A stretch of DNA of 64,000 nt. Source: Bosea sp. RAC05. GTDB lineage: Bacteria > Pseudomonadota > Alphaproteobacteria > Rhizobiales > Beijerinckiaceae. The stretch is from positions 2,714,001 through 2,778,000 of the forward strand of contig NZ_CP016464.1 of NCBI RefSeq assembly GCF_001713455.1, written 5' to 3'. Below the pieces are notes generated by a model. The model was not told the origin of the DNA. It ran no database searches and saw nothing but the letters and a program-made list of their open reading frames with translations. Positions 54,914 through 63,507 of the stretch are shown here, piece after piece (the first letter of the stretch is position 1; each line of letters begins with the position of its first letter). The position numbers and the translations under genes were made by a program.

Positions 54914-55053
54914 GATCCGTCATCCCTCACAAGGCGAGATTGGGGCACACTATGCCACAATCCCGACAGCCGGTGTCGGGAGTGCAACAGAAGCTTGCCG
55001 CCCGCGCGCCGAGGTCGTAACCGTCAGGCGACCCCTTTCGAGCCGGAACACCG

Positions 55054-56538
55054 ATGATGAACGCGCATGCCCGCCCCGCCGACCCCAAGAAGCTGATCAA
55101 GGGTGCGACCGGCGACTGGGAGATCGTGATCGGCATGGAGATCCATGCCCAGGTCACCTCCAACGCCAAGCTGTTCTCGGGCTCCTCGACCGCCTTCGGC
55201 GCCGAGCCCAACGCCCATGTCAGCCTCGTCGACGCCGCGATGCCCGGCATGCTGCCCGTGATCAACGCCGAATGCGTCCGCCAGGCGGTGCGCACCGGGC
55301 TCGGCCTCAACGCGCAGGTCAACAACCGCTCGGTCTTCGACCGGAAGAACTATTTCTATCCGGACCTGCCGCAGGGCTACCAGATCAGCCAGTACAAGAG
55401 CCCGATCATCGGCGAGGGCGAGATCGTCGTCGATCTCTCGCCGACCGAGCAGATCACGGTGGGCATCGAGCGGCTGCATCTCGAGCAGGACGCGGGTAAG
55501 TCGATCCACGACCAGCACCCGACGATGAGCTTCGTCGATCTCAACCGCTCGGGCGTGGCGCTGATGGAGATCGTCTCCAAGCCCGATCTGCGCTCGGCCG
55601 ACGAGGCGCGCGCCTATGTCACCAAGCTGCGCACCATCCTGCGCTATCTCGGCACCTGCGACGGCGACATGGAAAAGGGCAACCTGCGTGCCGACGTCAA
55701 CGTCTCCGTCCGCAAGCCCGGCAGCCCGCTCGGCACGCGCTGCGAGATCAAGAACGTCAACTCGATCCGCTTCATCGGCCAGGCCGTCGAGGTCGAGGCG
55801 CGCCGCCAGATCGGCATCCTCGAAGATGGCGGCACGATCGACCAGGAAACCCGCCTCTACGACCCCGCCAAATCCGAGACGCGCTCGATGCGCTCGAAGG
55901 AAGAGGCGCATGACTACCGCTATTTCCCCGATCCCGACCTGCTGCCGCTCGAATTCGACGATGCCTTCGTCGCCGAGCTGAAGGCGCATCTGCCGGAACT
56001 GCCCGACGCCAAGAAGGCCCGCTTCATCGCCGAATACGGGCTCTCGCCCTATGACGCCTCGGTGCTGGTCGCCGAGCGCGAGCAGGCGGATTACTTCGAA
56101 GCCGTCGCCAAGGGGCGCGACGGCAAGGCCGCGGCCAACTGGGTCATCAACGAGCTGTTCGGGCGCCTCAACAAGGAGGGCCAGGACGTCACGACCTCGC
56201 CGGTCTCCGCCGCCCAGCTCGGCGGGCTCGTCGACCTGATCGGCGAGGGCGTCATTTCCGGGCGCATCGCCAAGGATTTGTTCGAGATCCTCTGGAGCGA
56301 GGGCGGCGACCCGCGCGCGATCGTCGAGGCCCGCGGCATGAAGCAGGTCACCGATACGGCTGCGATCGAGAAGGCGGTGGACGAGCTGATCGCCGCCAAT
56401 CCCGACAAGGTCGAGCAGGTCAAGGCGAAGCCGACCATGCTGGGCTGGTTCGTCGGCCAGGCGATGAAGGCCTCGGGCGGCAAGGCCAACCCGCAGGCAC
56501 TGAACGAGATCCTGAAGGCGAAGCTGGGGATCGAGTGA
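55054..56538 (+). CDS. gatB: Aspartyl/glutamyl-tRNA amidotransferase subunit B
   Basis: 494 residues; the kinase-like subunit that phosphorylates misacylated tRNA and transfers ammonia from GatA. The N-terminal [24 protein letters not shown] region (residues 23-46 by position), the [12 protein letters not shown] metal site near 147, and [17 protein letters not shown] near 168 are all conserved. The C-terminal YqeY-like tRNA-binding domain covers about 350-494 and ends KAKLGIE. Either of two adjacent ATGs may start it. Separated from gatCA by about 7 kb of transport genes. Confidence 0.96.
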   Translation: MMNAHARPADPKKLIKGATGDWEIVIGMEIHAQVTSNAKLFSGSSTAFGAEPNAHVSLVDAAMPGMLPVINAECVRQAVRTGLGLNAQVNNRSVFDRKNYFYPDLPQGYQISQYKSPIIGEGEIVVDLSPTEQITVGIERLHLEQDAGKSIHDQHPTMSFVDLNRSGVALMEIVSKPDLRSADEARAYVTKLRTILRYLGTCDGDMEKGNLRADVNVSVRKPGSPLGTRCEIKNVNSIRFIGQAVEVEARRQIGILEDGGTIDQETRLYDPAKSETRSMRSKEEAHDYRYFPDPDLLPLEFDDAFVAELKAHLPELPDAKKARFIAEYGLSPYDASVLVAEREQADYFEAVAKGRDGKAAANWVINELFGRLNKEGQDVTTSPVSAAQLGGLVDLIGEGVISGRIAKDLFEILWSEGGDPRAIVEARGMKQVTDTAAIEKAVDELIAANPDKVEQVKAKPTMLGWFVGQAMKASGGKANPQALNEILKAKLGIE

Positions 56539-56561
56539 CGGGATGGGCGGCGCTGGCAACA

Positions 56562-56665
56562 CGCCGTCATCCCGGACGCAGCGAAGCGGAGATCCGGGAT
56601 CCATGCCTGAACCTGGTTCCGAAGCGCTCCGGAATGGATCCCGGGTCAAGCCCGGGATGACGGCG
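56562..56665. repeat. REP-like palindromic repeat (GTCATCC/GGATGAC ends, GGATCCAT core)
   Basis: The outer ends CGCCGTCATCCCGG and CCGGGATGACGGCG are inverted; the inner arms are CGGGATCCAT and ATGGATCCCGG around about 30 bases containing a TTCCGGAGCG-like inner part. It is the most complete copy of this family in the window and lies between gatB and the acetyltransferase gene. Confidence 0.8.
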
Positions 56666-56694
56666 GCGTGTCCCTCGCGGACGGGACTCCGGGC

Positions 56695-57201
56695 ATGACC
56701 CCGGCCGATCTCGTCATCCGCGACGCCGAAGCCGCCGATCTGCCGGCGGTGCGGGCGCTGCTGGTCGAGACCTGGCACGCCACCTATGACGGCATCTATG
56801 GCTGGCAGCGCGTCGCCGAGATCACCAATGCCTGGCATTCCCTGGAGAACCTGGGCGCCCAGCTCGGCCGCGAGAACGGCGCCTTCCTGGTCGCGCTCGT
56901 CGGGAGCGAGATCGTCGCGACCGCCAGTGCCCGCACCGAGCGCGACCGCGCCGCGCTGCTGACGCGGCTTTATGTCCTGCCGGCCTGGCAGGGCGTCGGC
57001 ATCGGCCGCACCCTGCTGCAGGTGACGCTGGCCTGCTTCCCGCAGGCGCCGGTGGCGCGCCTCGAGGTCGAGAGCCAGAACGAGCCGGCGATCACCTTCT
57101 ACGAGCGGATGGGCTTCTTCCTGCAGCGCCAGGCCCGCTTCGACGGCCGTGACGACACCCCCAACACCCTGCTGATGGCCAAGCGGTTGTTCGCCGCATA
57201 G
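56695..57201 (+). CDS. GNAT-family N-acetyltransferase
   Basis: 168 residues. It opens VIRDAEAADLPAVRALLVETW, the usual first strand and helix. The acetyl-CoA loop is LPAWQGVGIGRTLLQ near residue 98, and VESQNEPAITFYERMGF near 128 is the classical fourth motif. Substrate unknown. I used the ATG at MTPADL; a GTG 27 bases earlier falls at the edge of a repeat element. Confidence 0.88.
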   Translation: MTPADLVIRDAEAADLPAVRALLVETWHATYDGIYGWQRVAEITNAWHSLENLGAQLGRENGAFLVALVGSEIVATASARTERDRAALLTRLYVLPAWQGVGIGRTLLQVTLACFPQAPVARLEVESQNEPAITFYERMGFFLQRQARFDGRDDTPNTLLMAKRLFAA

Positions 57202-57309
57202 CCGCTGCCGCAACCGGCCTGTGCGTCCACGCCGGTTGCCGCGCCGCGCCCGCCATGCCTCACTCTCCCCCAAGCCGCGCCAAAGCGGCACGTTCAGGGA
57301 GAGAAGACC

Positions 57310-58464
57310 ATGCAGCGCCAGCCCATCCGCGTCGCGACCTATGACGGCCCCGGCGGCAAGCCGACCATCCAGGAGGTGCCCTGGCCGGCAGTCCCGGCCA
57401 AGGCGGCGCTGATCAAGATCGGCGCCTGCGGCGTCTGCGGCACCGACCAGCACATCCTCAAGGGTCATTGGCCCAAGAAGCTGCCCTGGCCCTTTACGCT
57501 GGGCCACGAGATCGGCGGCGTCATCGTCGAGAAGGGGGCGGATTTCACCGAGGACTTCATGGGCAAGCCGCTCGATGTCGGCTCCAAGGTGATGATCCCG
57601 CCGCTGATGCCCTGCGGGCACTGCCACTACTGCGTCCACTACCCCGAGAGCGCCAACAAGTGCCTGACCCCGGTCTATTACGGGCGCTATCTCGGCTTCG
57701 ACAAGGCGCCGCATCTCTGGGGCGGCTGGGCCGAATATGTCTATGTCGACCTCGAGATGCTGCCCGGCACCAAGGTCTACAAGCTGCCCGACGACATGTC
57801 GCTGCGGCTGGGCGCGCTGTCCGAGCCGATGACCTCCTGCATCCGCGCCTTCAACCGGGCCAAGCGCGCCGGCGGCTTCAACTGGGGCGACACGGTGGTG
57901 ATCCAGGGCTCGGGGCCGATCGGCATCCTGGCGATCGCCGCGGCGCAGGAGATGGGCGCCGGCCGCGTCATCTGCGTCGGCGCCCCGGAGGAGCCGCGCC
58001 TGGCGCTCGCCCGCAAGTTCGGCGCGGAGGCGACGGTCAATCTGGAGGAATACACCACGGCGGACGAGCGCATCGCCCGCGTCCGCGAGATCGTCGGCGG
58101 GTTCGGGGCCGATCTCGTGATGGACTGCTCCGGCCATCCCACGGCCGGGCCCGAGGGCATCGAGTTCCTGCGCGACGGCGGCACCTATGTCGAGATGGGG
58201 CAGTTCACCGATGCGGGCTCGATCCAGACCAACTGGCACCGCATCTGCACCAAGGATCTGAACGTGCTCGGCTCCTGGGCCTTCACCGGCAATGATCTGC
58301 CGCTCGGCGTCGACATGCTCTACCGCGCCCGCGACAAGTACCCCTTCCTGGAAATGCAGACGATCTACCCCTTCACCGAGGCCGGCGTGACCCAGGCCGT
58401 CGCCGATGCGATGGCGATGAAGACGGTGAAGTCCACCATCGTTCCGTTCCCGGAGCTGGTCTGA
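57310..58464 (+). CDS. Zinc-dependent medium-chain alcohol dehydrogenase
   Basis: 384 residues of the MDR superfamily. Catalytic zinc ligands are Cys in GACGVCGTDQH near residue 41 and His-Glu in LGHEIGG near 66. The structural zinc site is CGHCHYCVHYPESANKC near 104 with four Cys. The NAD motif is GSGPIGILAIAAAQEMGA near 201. The catalytic segment is like threonine/sorbitol dehydrogenases. Odd for the family, ENVAG-type substrate loops are replaced with a long insertion around FTEDFMGKPLDVGSKVMIP near 79-97. Substrate unknown. CAGGGAGAGAAGACC gives a good ribosome site. Confidence 0.9.
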   Translation: MQRQPIRVATYDGPGGKPTIQEVPWPAVPAKAALIKIGACGVCGTDQHILKGHWPKKLPWPFTLGHEIGGVIVEKGADFTEDFMGKPLDVGSKVMIPPLMPCGHCHYCVHYPESANKCLTPVYYGRYLGFDKAPHLWGGWAEYVYVDLEMLPGTKVYKLPDDMSLRLGALSEPMTSCIRAFNRAKRAGGFNWGDTVVIQGSGPIGILAIAAAQEMGAGRVICVGAPEEPRLALARKFGAEATVNLEEYTTADERIARVREIVGGFGADLVMDCSGHPTAGPEGIEFLRDGGTYVEMGQFTDAGSIQTNWHRICTKDLNVLGSWAFTGNDLPLGVDMLYRARDKYPFLEMQTIYPFTEAGVTQAVADAMAMKTVKSTIVPFPELV

Positions 58465-58501
58465 TAGAGCGGCGTCTCGCCTCCACCGGACGGGACGCCG
58501 C

Positions 58502-58993
58502 ATGACCACCTCGACCCAGACCGCGACCGCGGTCACCATCCGCCGCGCCCGACGCGAGGACGTCGAGCGCATCGCCGAGCTGATCATGCTCGGCGCCGCC
58601 ACGCAGACGATGACGGCCGACGCGATCCGCGCGGAGGCGCGCCACCCCGGCTATGCCGAGGCTTTCGCCGCCATCGAGGCGTCCGCCCACAACGCGCTCT
58701 TCGTCGCCGAGGAGGCGGGGGGCCTGGTGGTCGGCACCTTCCAGGTCACGCTGATTCCCGGGCTGGTGGCGCGGGGCCGGATGCGGGCCAAGTTCGAGAG
58801 CGTCCATGTCGCGCCCGAGCGGCGCGGCCATGGCATCGGCCGCATCATGATCGCCCATGCGCTCGCCTTCGCGCGCGAGCACGGCGCCGGCATGGCCGAG
58901 CTCAGCTCCAACAAGTCGCGCCTCGACGCGCACCGCTTCTATGTGAACCTCGGCTTCGCCCAGAGCCATGAGGGCTTCAAGATCGAGCTCTGA
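58502..58993 (+). CDS. GNAT-family N-acetyltransferase
   Basis: 163 residues. VTIRRARREDVERIAELI is the first strand-helix unit; the acetyl-CoA loop is VAPERRGHGIGRIMI near residue 101; the last motif is LSSNKSRLDAHRFYVNLGFAQSHEGF near 137-162 (by position), typical of small GNATs acting on amines or proteins. Starts 38 bases after the alcohol dehydrogenase and may share its transcript. Confidence 0.9.
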   Translation: MTTSTQTATAVTIRRARREDVERIAELIMLGAATQTMTADAIRAEARHPGYAEAFAAIEASAHNALFVAEEAGGLVVGTFQVTLIPGLVARGRMRAKFESVHVAPERRGHGIGRIMIAHALAFAREHGAGMAELSSNKSRLDAHRFYVNLGFAQSHEGFKIEL

Positions 58994-59123
58994 TCGGCGC
59001 CGCGAGCGCCGGGATCACGAAGGGGCGATGCGGCCCGCGCAGGGCAGCCCGGCTCTTTCTCCCACGCGGGAAGCGGCCTAAACATCGCGCTTCCTCCTCT
59101 GCATCAGGGACCGGGACCGCGCC

Positions 59124-59831
59124 ATGCCAGCCAGCCAGAGCAAGCCGATCGACCTCCATTACTGGCCGACCCCGAACGGCTGGAAGATCACCATCATGCT
59201 CGAGGAGTGCGGGCTGCCCTACCACATCGTGCCGGTGAACATCGGCAAGGGCGACCAGTTCAAGCCGGACTTCCTCGCCATCTCGCCCAACAACCGGATG
59301 CCGGCGATCGTCGATCCCGAGGGGCCGGACGGCAAGCCGATCTCGGTCTTCGAATCGGGCGCGATCCTGCAGTATCTCGGCCGCAAGACCGGGCAGTTCT
59401 ATCCCGCCGACGAGCGCGGCCGCGTCGCCGTCGACGAATGGCTGTTCTGGCAGATGGGCGGCTTCGGGCCGATGCTCGGCCAGACCCACCATTTCCGGCT
59501 CTATGCGCCCGAGAAGGTGCCCTATGCGATCGACCGCTACACCAACGAGACCAACCGCCTCTATGGCGTGCTGAACAAGCGCCTGGACGGCCGCGACTAC
59601 ATCTGCGGCGACTACTCGATCGCCGACATGGCCTGCATCGGGTGGGCGCGGGGCTGGGAGAAGCAGGGGCAGGACCTGAAGCAGTTCCCCCATGTCGCCC
59701 GCTGGATCGAGACGATGATGGCGCGGCCTGCCGTGCAGCGCGGCCTCAAGGTCGGCGAGGCCCTGCGCAACCCGGCCGGCATCTCGACGCCCGAGGAAAA
59801 GGCGATCCTCTTCGGCCAGAAGGCCCGCTGA
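59124..59831 (+). CDS. Glutathione S-transferase family protein (YfcG/Ure2p-like)
   Basis: 235 residues. The thioredoxin-like N-terminal domain begins IDLHYWPTPNGWKITIMLEE; the cis-Pro and Ser-Glu region reads ISPNNRMPAIVD near residue 54 and VFESGAILQYLG near 77, which bind glutathione. The all-alpha C-terminal domain has GDYSIADMACIGW near 157, the N-capping SIAD motif. The NGWK pattern after the first strand is shared with YfcG/YghU-type disulfide-bond reductases. Confidence 0.9.
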   Translation: MPASQSKPIDLHYWPTPNGWKITIMLEECGLPYHIVPVNIGKGDQFKPDFLAISPNNRMPAIVDPEGPDGKPISVFESGAILQYLGRKTGQFYPADERGRVAVDEWLFWQMGGFGPMLGQTHHFRLYAPEKVPYAIDRYTNETNRLYGVLNKRLDGRDYICGDYSIADMACIGWARGWEKQGQDLKQFPHVARWIETMMARPAVQRGLKVGEALRNPAGISTPEEKAILFGQKAR

Positions 59832-59855
59832 CCATCATCCACGCCGTTCCGTGAG

Positions 59856-59957
59856 TCATCCTGGCCAAGCGGCGCAGCCGCGCAGGCCGGGATCCATCCT
59901 CGGGCTGGTCGGTGCCCTGTGATGGATCCCGGTCGGCCTGCGGCCGCCCAGGATGAC
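59856..59957. repeat. REP-like palindromic repeat (GTCATCC/GGATGAC ends, GGATCCAT core)
   Basis: The outer ends are GTCATCCTGG and CCAGGATGAC; the inner arms are CCGGGATCCATC and GATGGATCCCGG around a 25-base centre. Same family as the elements at 5924 and 56562. It occupies the start of the 550-base gap after the transferase gene. Confidence 0.75.
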
Positions 59958-59995
59958 GGTGGTGTTTCCGAGAGAACTTGGAGAGTACCGCGCAG

Positions 59996-60026
59996 AAAAA
60001 GCCCCGACCGGCCTGAGCCGCGGGGT
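59996..60026 (-). terminator. Intrinsic terminator on the minus strand in a gene-free gap
   Basis: On the minus strand: ACCCCGCGGC, loop TCAG, then GCCGGTCGGGGC followed by TTTTT. The stem is 9 bp with a two-base bulge. The plus-strand reading ends in only three T, so the minus direction is favoured. It would end a leftward transcript, either an RNA starting near 60310 or the 3' tail of the DUF2147 gene 355 bases away. Confidence 0.65.
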
Positions 60027-60181
60027 TTCGCACGAAGTCCCCCGGAAGGGGATGCGCGGAGCCGGGTGGCGCGCGTCCTTGCCGCGTGCCGATGTCGAGT
60101 GTCGATGTCGAGGTCGATGCAGCGCCGATCTCGCGCCGCCCGGCTCCGCGCGCGGGTGTTTTGGGCGTCGCGGCCATCAGT

Positions 60182-60304
60182 CCCTTGACTAGGGGGCTTG
60201 CGGCCGTTCAGCCTCCGGGAGCCGTCGCCCGCAACGGCGACGCCTCCCGAAACCCGCAACTTCACCCGGCCGCACGATGCCTCGCGACAGCCCCCTTGGT
60301 CGGG
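60182..60304 (-). ncRNA. Candidate structured RNA with three nested perfect helices (family unknown)
   Basis: Helix 1: AGGGGGCT (60191-60198) pairs with AGCCCCCT (60289-60296), extended by GAC/GTC and CCC/GGG to 60304. Helix 2: GCGGCCG (60200-60206) pairs with CGGCCGC (60267-60273). Helix 3: CGGGAG and CGTCGCC (60216-60229, interrupted by one C.C mismatch) pair with GGCGACG and CTCCCG (60236-60249), closing a six-base loop. The unpaired arms AAACCCGCAACTTCAC (60250-60265) and 60274-60288 remain single-stranded. The minus strand is assumed only because of the terminator downstream on that strand. I tried RNase P, tmRNA, SRP and 6S hallmarks and found none. Confidence 0.45.
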
Positions 60305-60380
60305 TGCAGCGCAGGCAGCATAGGCATGGGATGGCGCGGCGGGGATAAGTCCGCCGTCGCGGATCGGTCGAGGTCGCGCC

Positions 60381-60779
60381 TCAGTTCGCCCGGTTCCAGG
60401 TCACCGAGCGGCAGATCAGCCCGCCCAGCACGCAGCCCGAGGTGGTCAGTTTGTCGCCGGCCAGCGTCATCGTGCCCGAATAGGTCTTGCCGTCTTCGGG
60501 GTTGAAGGCGCTGCCGCTCCATTTGCCGTCGCCGGACGGCTTCATGTCGTAGAAGATGCGCTGGCCGACCTTAGCCGGGCCATTGGTATCCTTGAGCCAG
60601 GCCAGCGTGCCGCACATCGCCTCGCCGCATTTGGCGAAGCGCACCCGCGAGGCGCCGCTCTCGCGCAGCCAGGTGCCGGCGACATCCTGGGCGAGCACGG
60701 CTCCTCCCGAGGCGAGGCTGAGCGCGAGGGCGCCGAATCCGGCCAGCCCCGCACGCGAAAGACGCGATCCGATGGTCAT
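60381..60779 (-). CDS. DUF2147-family exported protein
   Basis: 132 residues with a signal peptide (to about residue 31, GGAVLA before QDVAG). The mature domain is DUF2147: VAGTWLRESGASRVRFAKCG near 33, LAWLKDTNGPAKVGQRIFYDM near 60, and the closing TTSGCVLGGLICRSVTW. Four cysteines (in KCGEAMCG and GCVLGGLIC) could form two disulfides. Family function unknown, periplasmic. The ATG was chosen because upstream in-frame codons do not resemble coding sequence and a GGGAGG lies just before it. Confidence 0.85.
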   Translation of the reverse strand: MTIGSRLSRAGLAGFGALALSLASGGAVLAQDVAGTWLRESGASRVRFAKCGEAMCGTLAWLKDTNGPAKVGQRIFYDMKPSGDGKWSGSAFNPEDGKTYSGTMTLAGDKLTTSGCVLGGLICRSVTWNRAN

Positions 60780-61133
60780 GAAAACCTCCCTGTCAGACCA
60801 CGCTATGCTGCATGGTTCAGATATGAACCTTAAGCCGGAACCGGGCCGCTTCCAAGGGCCTGTCGCGAACGCGCCGAGCCGGCTTCCGCAGCGGAGGGTG
60901 AATCCTCCGTTGACGGGCGTTTCCGCATTTGCCGGAAAGCGCTTTGAAAACACTACGTTTTTCGGAATGGAAGGCTGAATCGAGCGTTGATTTAACCGCT
61001 CGCTCATTCCTTGTTGAGCTTCGATTCATCGCGAATTTTAGCGAGCCCTTTAAGCGCCGCCGCCAGTCTCCTCCTCACGAGCCGGGACCTTTGGACGGGT
61101 GGCCGGCGCCAACGAAAGACAAGGGTGGATGTC
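60780..61133. other. Gene-free divergent promoter region between the DUF2147 and Sel1-like genes
   Basis: No convincing coding frame. It holds an inverted repeat GGTTCA-GATA-TGAACC at 60814-60829, about 35 bases before the DUF2147 start, which could be an operator. The part from 60940 to 61060 is poorer in G+C than its surroundings and contains several T and A runs, as expected for promoter DNA serving the rightward Sel1-like gene. Nothing else recognisable. Confidence 0.4.
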
Positions 61134-61403
61134 ATGGCACGCATGGAAATGAGCGCGATCCCGGCCTCGCTGGTGGTCCCGAGCGAGGCTTCGGCCGAGG
61201 CCTATTACGAGCTGGGTCTGATGTATGCCTCCGGCCGCGGCATCCCGGTCGATCTGGTCACGGCGCAGAAATGGTTCAACGTCGCCCAGGCCCGCGGCTG
61301 CGGCCGGGCCGCGGCCCACCGCCAGGAGCTGGCGCTGGAAATGACGCGCGATCAGGTCTCCCAGGCGCTGCGTGAGGCGAGGACCTTCCTGACCCGCCAC
61401 TGA
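61134..61403 (+). CDS. Small Sel1-like repeat protein
   Basis: 89 residues. One and a half Sel1/TPR-like units: SAEAYYELGLMYASGRGIPVDLVTAQKWFNVAQARG at residues 21-56 (by position) has the A-x-x-x-L-G-x-M-Y-x-x-G-x-G core, followed by a helical tail (ELALEMTRDQVSQALREARTFL). No signal peptide. Likely a small protein-interaction module. The ATG follows AAGGGTGGATGTC. Such short Sel1 proteins are common in Hyphomicrobiales and uncharacterised. Confidence 0.8.
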   Translation: MARMEMSAIPASLVVPSEASAEAYYELGLMYASGRGIPVDLVTAQKWFNVAQARGCGRAAAHRQELALEMTRDQVSQALREARTFLTRH

Positions 61404-61469
61404 GACCGGTCACGCTCTTGATCCTGCCGGGACCTCTTCCTAGGCTGGCGGCGAGCAAGGACAGTGAGC

Positions 61470-61862
61470 ATGTATCGGGATGCCAGTGCGTTCATCTACG
61501 TCTTCCTGCCACGGGGATTGAGCGTCGAAGGTCGCGAGGAGCGCTATGGGGAGCCCCTGCACGAAGCCCTTGGCGAAGCCAGTCTCGGCGTTGTGAGCGG
61601 CGGCGGCACCGGTCTTGGCGTGCCAGACGAGGACGGCAACCGCGAAATCGAGTTTTCGGGCGTCGATGTCGATGCCGACGATGAGGCCAACGTTCCAGCT
61701 ATCCTCGAGTTGCTGCGAGGCGTGTTGCCGACGCTGGGGTGCCCGCGAGGCACGCAACTCCACTATACGCTTGCGGAGGTCCCTCTCCAGGACGAGTTCG
61801 ACGGCAGCAACTGGTCGTTGCGGCAAACGCGCACGATGATGCATCCGGGTTCCGGCGTCTGA
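61470..61862 (+). CDS. Hypothetical cytoplasmic protein
   Basis: 130 residues, acidic, no signal or membrane segment. The predicted fold alternates strands and helices: AFIYVFLPRGLSVEG at the start, HEALGEASLGVVSGGGTGLG near residue 32, and a VPAILELLRGVLPTLGCPRGTQLHYT helix-strand near 75-100. I do not recognise the family. The ATG with AAGGAC seven bases upstream was preferred; a GTG two codons earlier is possible. Codon use matches the neighbours. Confidence 0.65.
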   Translation: MYRDASAFIYVFLPRGLSVEGREERYGEPLHEALGEASLGVVSGGGTGLGVPDEDGNREIEFSGVDVDADDEANVPAILELLRGVLPTLGCPRGTQLHYTLAEVPLQDEFDGSNWSLRQTRTMMHPGSGV

Positions 61863-61884
61863 AAGGCTGCAGGCCGGCGAGCCT

Positions 61885-61913
61885 TGTGGGGCGGGGAGGG
61901 CGCGGTTATAAGC
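61885..61913 (+). promoter_or_regulatory. Sigma-70-type promoter of ndk
   Basis: TTGTGG, a 17-base spacer and TATAAG. Predicted start near 61920, leaving about 45 bases of leader before the ndk ATG. It is the best-formed promoter of any housekeeping gene in the window. Confidence 0.6.
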
Positions 61914-61965
61914 GCGCCGCGTTCCCAGAGTTTCTGGCCCCAAAATCGTCCCCGAGGATCCATCG

Positions 61966-62388
61966 ATGGCTGTTCAGCGTACCTTCTCCATTCTCAAGCC
62001 CGACGCGACCCGTCGCAACATCACCGGCGCGGTCAATGCGGTCATCGAGAAGGCCGGCCTGCGCATCGTCGCGCAGAAGCGCATCCACATGACCAAGGCC
62101 CAGGCCGAGACCTTCTACGCGGTCCATTCGGCGCGGCCCTTCTTCGGCGAGCTCGTCGAGTTCATGACCTCCGGCCCCGTGGTCGTGCAGGTCCTCGAGG
62201 GCGAGGACGCCATCGCCAAGTATCGTGAGGTGATGGGCGCCACCAACCCGGCCAACGCCGCCGAGGGCACCATCCGCAAGCTCTTCGCCGAATCGGTCGG
62301 CGAGAACACCGCCCATGGCTCGGATGCGCCGGAAGCGGCCGCCGTCGAGATCGCCCAGTTCTTCTCCGGCAACGAGATCGTCGGCTGA
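61966..62388 (+). CDS. ndk: Nucleoside-diphosphate kinase
   Basis: 140 residues; transfers phosphate from ATP to other nucleoside diphosphates. It starts [18 protein letters not shown], typical of bacterial Ndk, with the catalytic His in the [17 protein letters not shown] and then [13 protein letters not shown] region near residue 118. The two signature segments [11 protein letters not shown] and HGSDAPEAA are exact family hallmarks. Single gene with its own promoter and terminator. Confidence 0.97.
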   Translation: MAVQRTFSILKPDATRRNITGAVNAVIEKAGLRIVAQKRIHMTKAQAETFYAVHSARPFFGELVEFMTSGPVVVQVLEGEDAIAKYREVMGATNPANAAEGTIRKLFAESVGENTAHGSDAPEAAAVEIAQFFSGNEIVG

Positions 62389-62419
62389 TCCGACGACCAC
62401 ATCGGCTTTCATGAGAAAA

Positions 62420-62452
62420 GGGGGCGGGTCGTGATCGACCCGCCCCCTTTTT
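62420..62452 (+). terminator. Intrinsic terminator of ndk
   Basis: Perfect 12-bp stem GGGGGCGGGTCG and its complement, loop TGAT, then five T. Four A precede the stem, so it may also act in the opposite direction for the convergent outer-membrane gene. Confidence 0.9.
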
Positions 62453-62498
62453 CGTGCCGCCGCGGCGCTGGCCGGGCCGCGATCATTGGCCCCGGCCG

Positions 62499-63323
62499 TC
62501 AGAAGCCCAGGTCGAAGGCGTAGCTCGCGGACACGCCGACCGTGATCGAATCGCGCGAGCCGAAGGTCCGCACGATCGGCGACTTCGCGGCATCGCCGAC
62601 CAGATGCTTGTACTCGACATAGGCCGTGGTCTGGAAACGCTCGGACCAGTTGTAGGTCGCCTGCGCGATCGCGCCGTAGGACAGGACGCCGCTGTTGAAG
62701 CGCTGCAGCAGCCCGCCGGTGCCGGCGGTGCCGGGGATCGAGCCGAAATAGGTACGCACATAATCGGCGCTGGCGACGGTCATGCGCGGGCCGATGCCGA
62801 GCTTCCAGGTGTCGTTGATGCGGGCGAAGGCGTCGAGCTTCACCTCCGCGATCAACCCGTCATGGGCGACGATGCCACGGCGCAGATCGACGCGCGCGCG
62901 CAGCCAGGAGGCCGGGTAGAACTCGGCGAAGGCGCCGGCCTCGGCGCCGAACTTCACATTGGGCACGCCGATCAGCGCGGGGTTGACGCTGGACTTCCGC
63001 TCCCAGAGCAGGTTGCCGGAGAAGCCGACGCGCCAGGCGGTGCCGGAGAAGAAGCCGATCGAGATCGCGTCGTCCTCGGCCGACCACCAGGTGCTCTTCA
63101 GCCCGCGGCCAAGCGAGATGATCGGCTTGGGCCGGAAGACGTAGTCGTTGGAGCCGAGATAGTCGGGCTGACGATGCAGGCCGGCGCCGAGCGTCAGCGT
63201 CCAGTTCTGGGCCGATTGCGGCGAGGTCAGGGTGGTGTAGTCGGGGGACTGGGCCGCCGCCCGTTCGGGCGAGGACAGCAGGAGGCAGGCGACGAGGCCC
63301 GCCAGGAACGCAACGCTACGCAT
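62499..63323 (-). CDS. MipA/OmpV-family outer-membrane protein
   Basis: 274 residues. A signal peptide (to about residue 24, ERAAA before QSPD) is followed by a beta-barrel: alternating aromatic/hydrophobic strands such as WTLTLGAGLHRQPDYLGS near residue 41 and the last strand ITVGVSASYAFDLGF with a terminal Phe for Bam insertion. MipA scaffolds murein synthases in E. coli; OmpV-like members also act as porins or adhesins, so the role is open. The ATG with GGAG nine bases ahead was preferred to two upstream in-frame starts. Confidence 0.9.
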   Translation of the reverse strand: MRSVAFLAGLVACLLLSSPERAAAQSPDYTTLTSPQSAQNWTLTLGAGLHRQPDYLGSNDYVFRPKPIISLGRGLKSTWWSAEDDAISIGFFSGTAWRVGFSGNLLWERKSSVNPALIGVPNVKFGAEAGAFAEFYPASWLRARVDLRRGIVAHDGLIAEVKLDAFARINDTWKLGIGPRMTVASADYVRTYFGSIPGTAGTGGLLQRFNSGVLSYGAIAQATYNWSERFQTTAYVEYKHLVGDAAKSPIVRTFGSRDSITVGVSASYAFDLGF

Positions 63324-63507
63324 GGCACTCAACTCCGGCGCGACGGCGCCACTCATGACCAGAGAGCCGCAGAATGAAGCATTAGGATTAACCCCGGGTT
63401 GACGATGCGCCGCGTGCGGCGGGCTGCGGCAACCATGCCTGCCTGGCGCCGCGGGTGCCACCGCCGAGGCCGGTTTCCTTTTTTTCGCCATGCGTTACGA
63501 AGGGGCT

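Noticed and set aside
55024..58602. Very long open frame on the minus strand, nearly 1200 codons, opposite gatB, an acetyltransferase and the alcohol dehydrogenase.
   Set aside because: It spans several well-conserved genes on the other strand and has no recognisable domain. In DNA this rich in G+C, stop codons are rare in such antisense frames.
59953..60192. Several short open frames in the 59.9-60.2 kb gap.
   Set aside because: They overlap each other on both strands, lack ribosome sites and cross a repeat, a terminator and the helix region. The RNA-structure reading is preferred.
60182..60304. Possible tmRNA, RNase P RNA, SRP RNA or 6S RNA.
   Set aside because: I looked for the tmRNA T-loop and tag frame, the RNase P GAGGAAAGUCC block and the SRP GGUCAGG-GGAAGG loop on both strands and found none. 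There is no ygfA-type gene next door as would be usual for 6S RNA.
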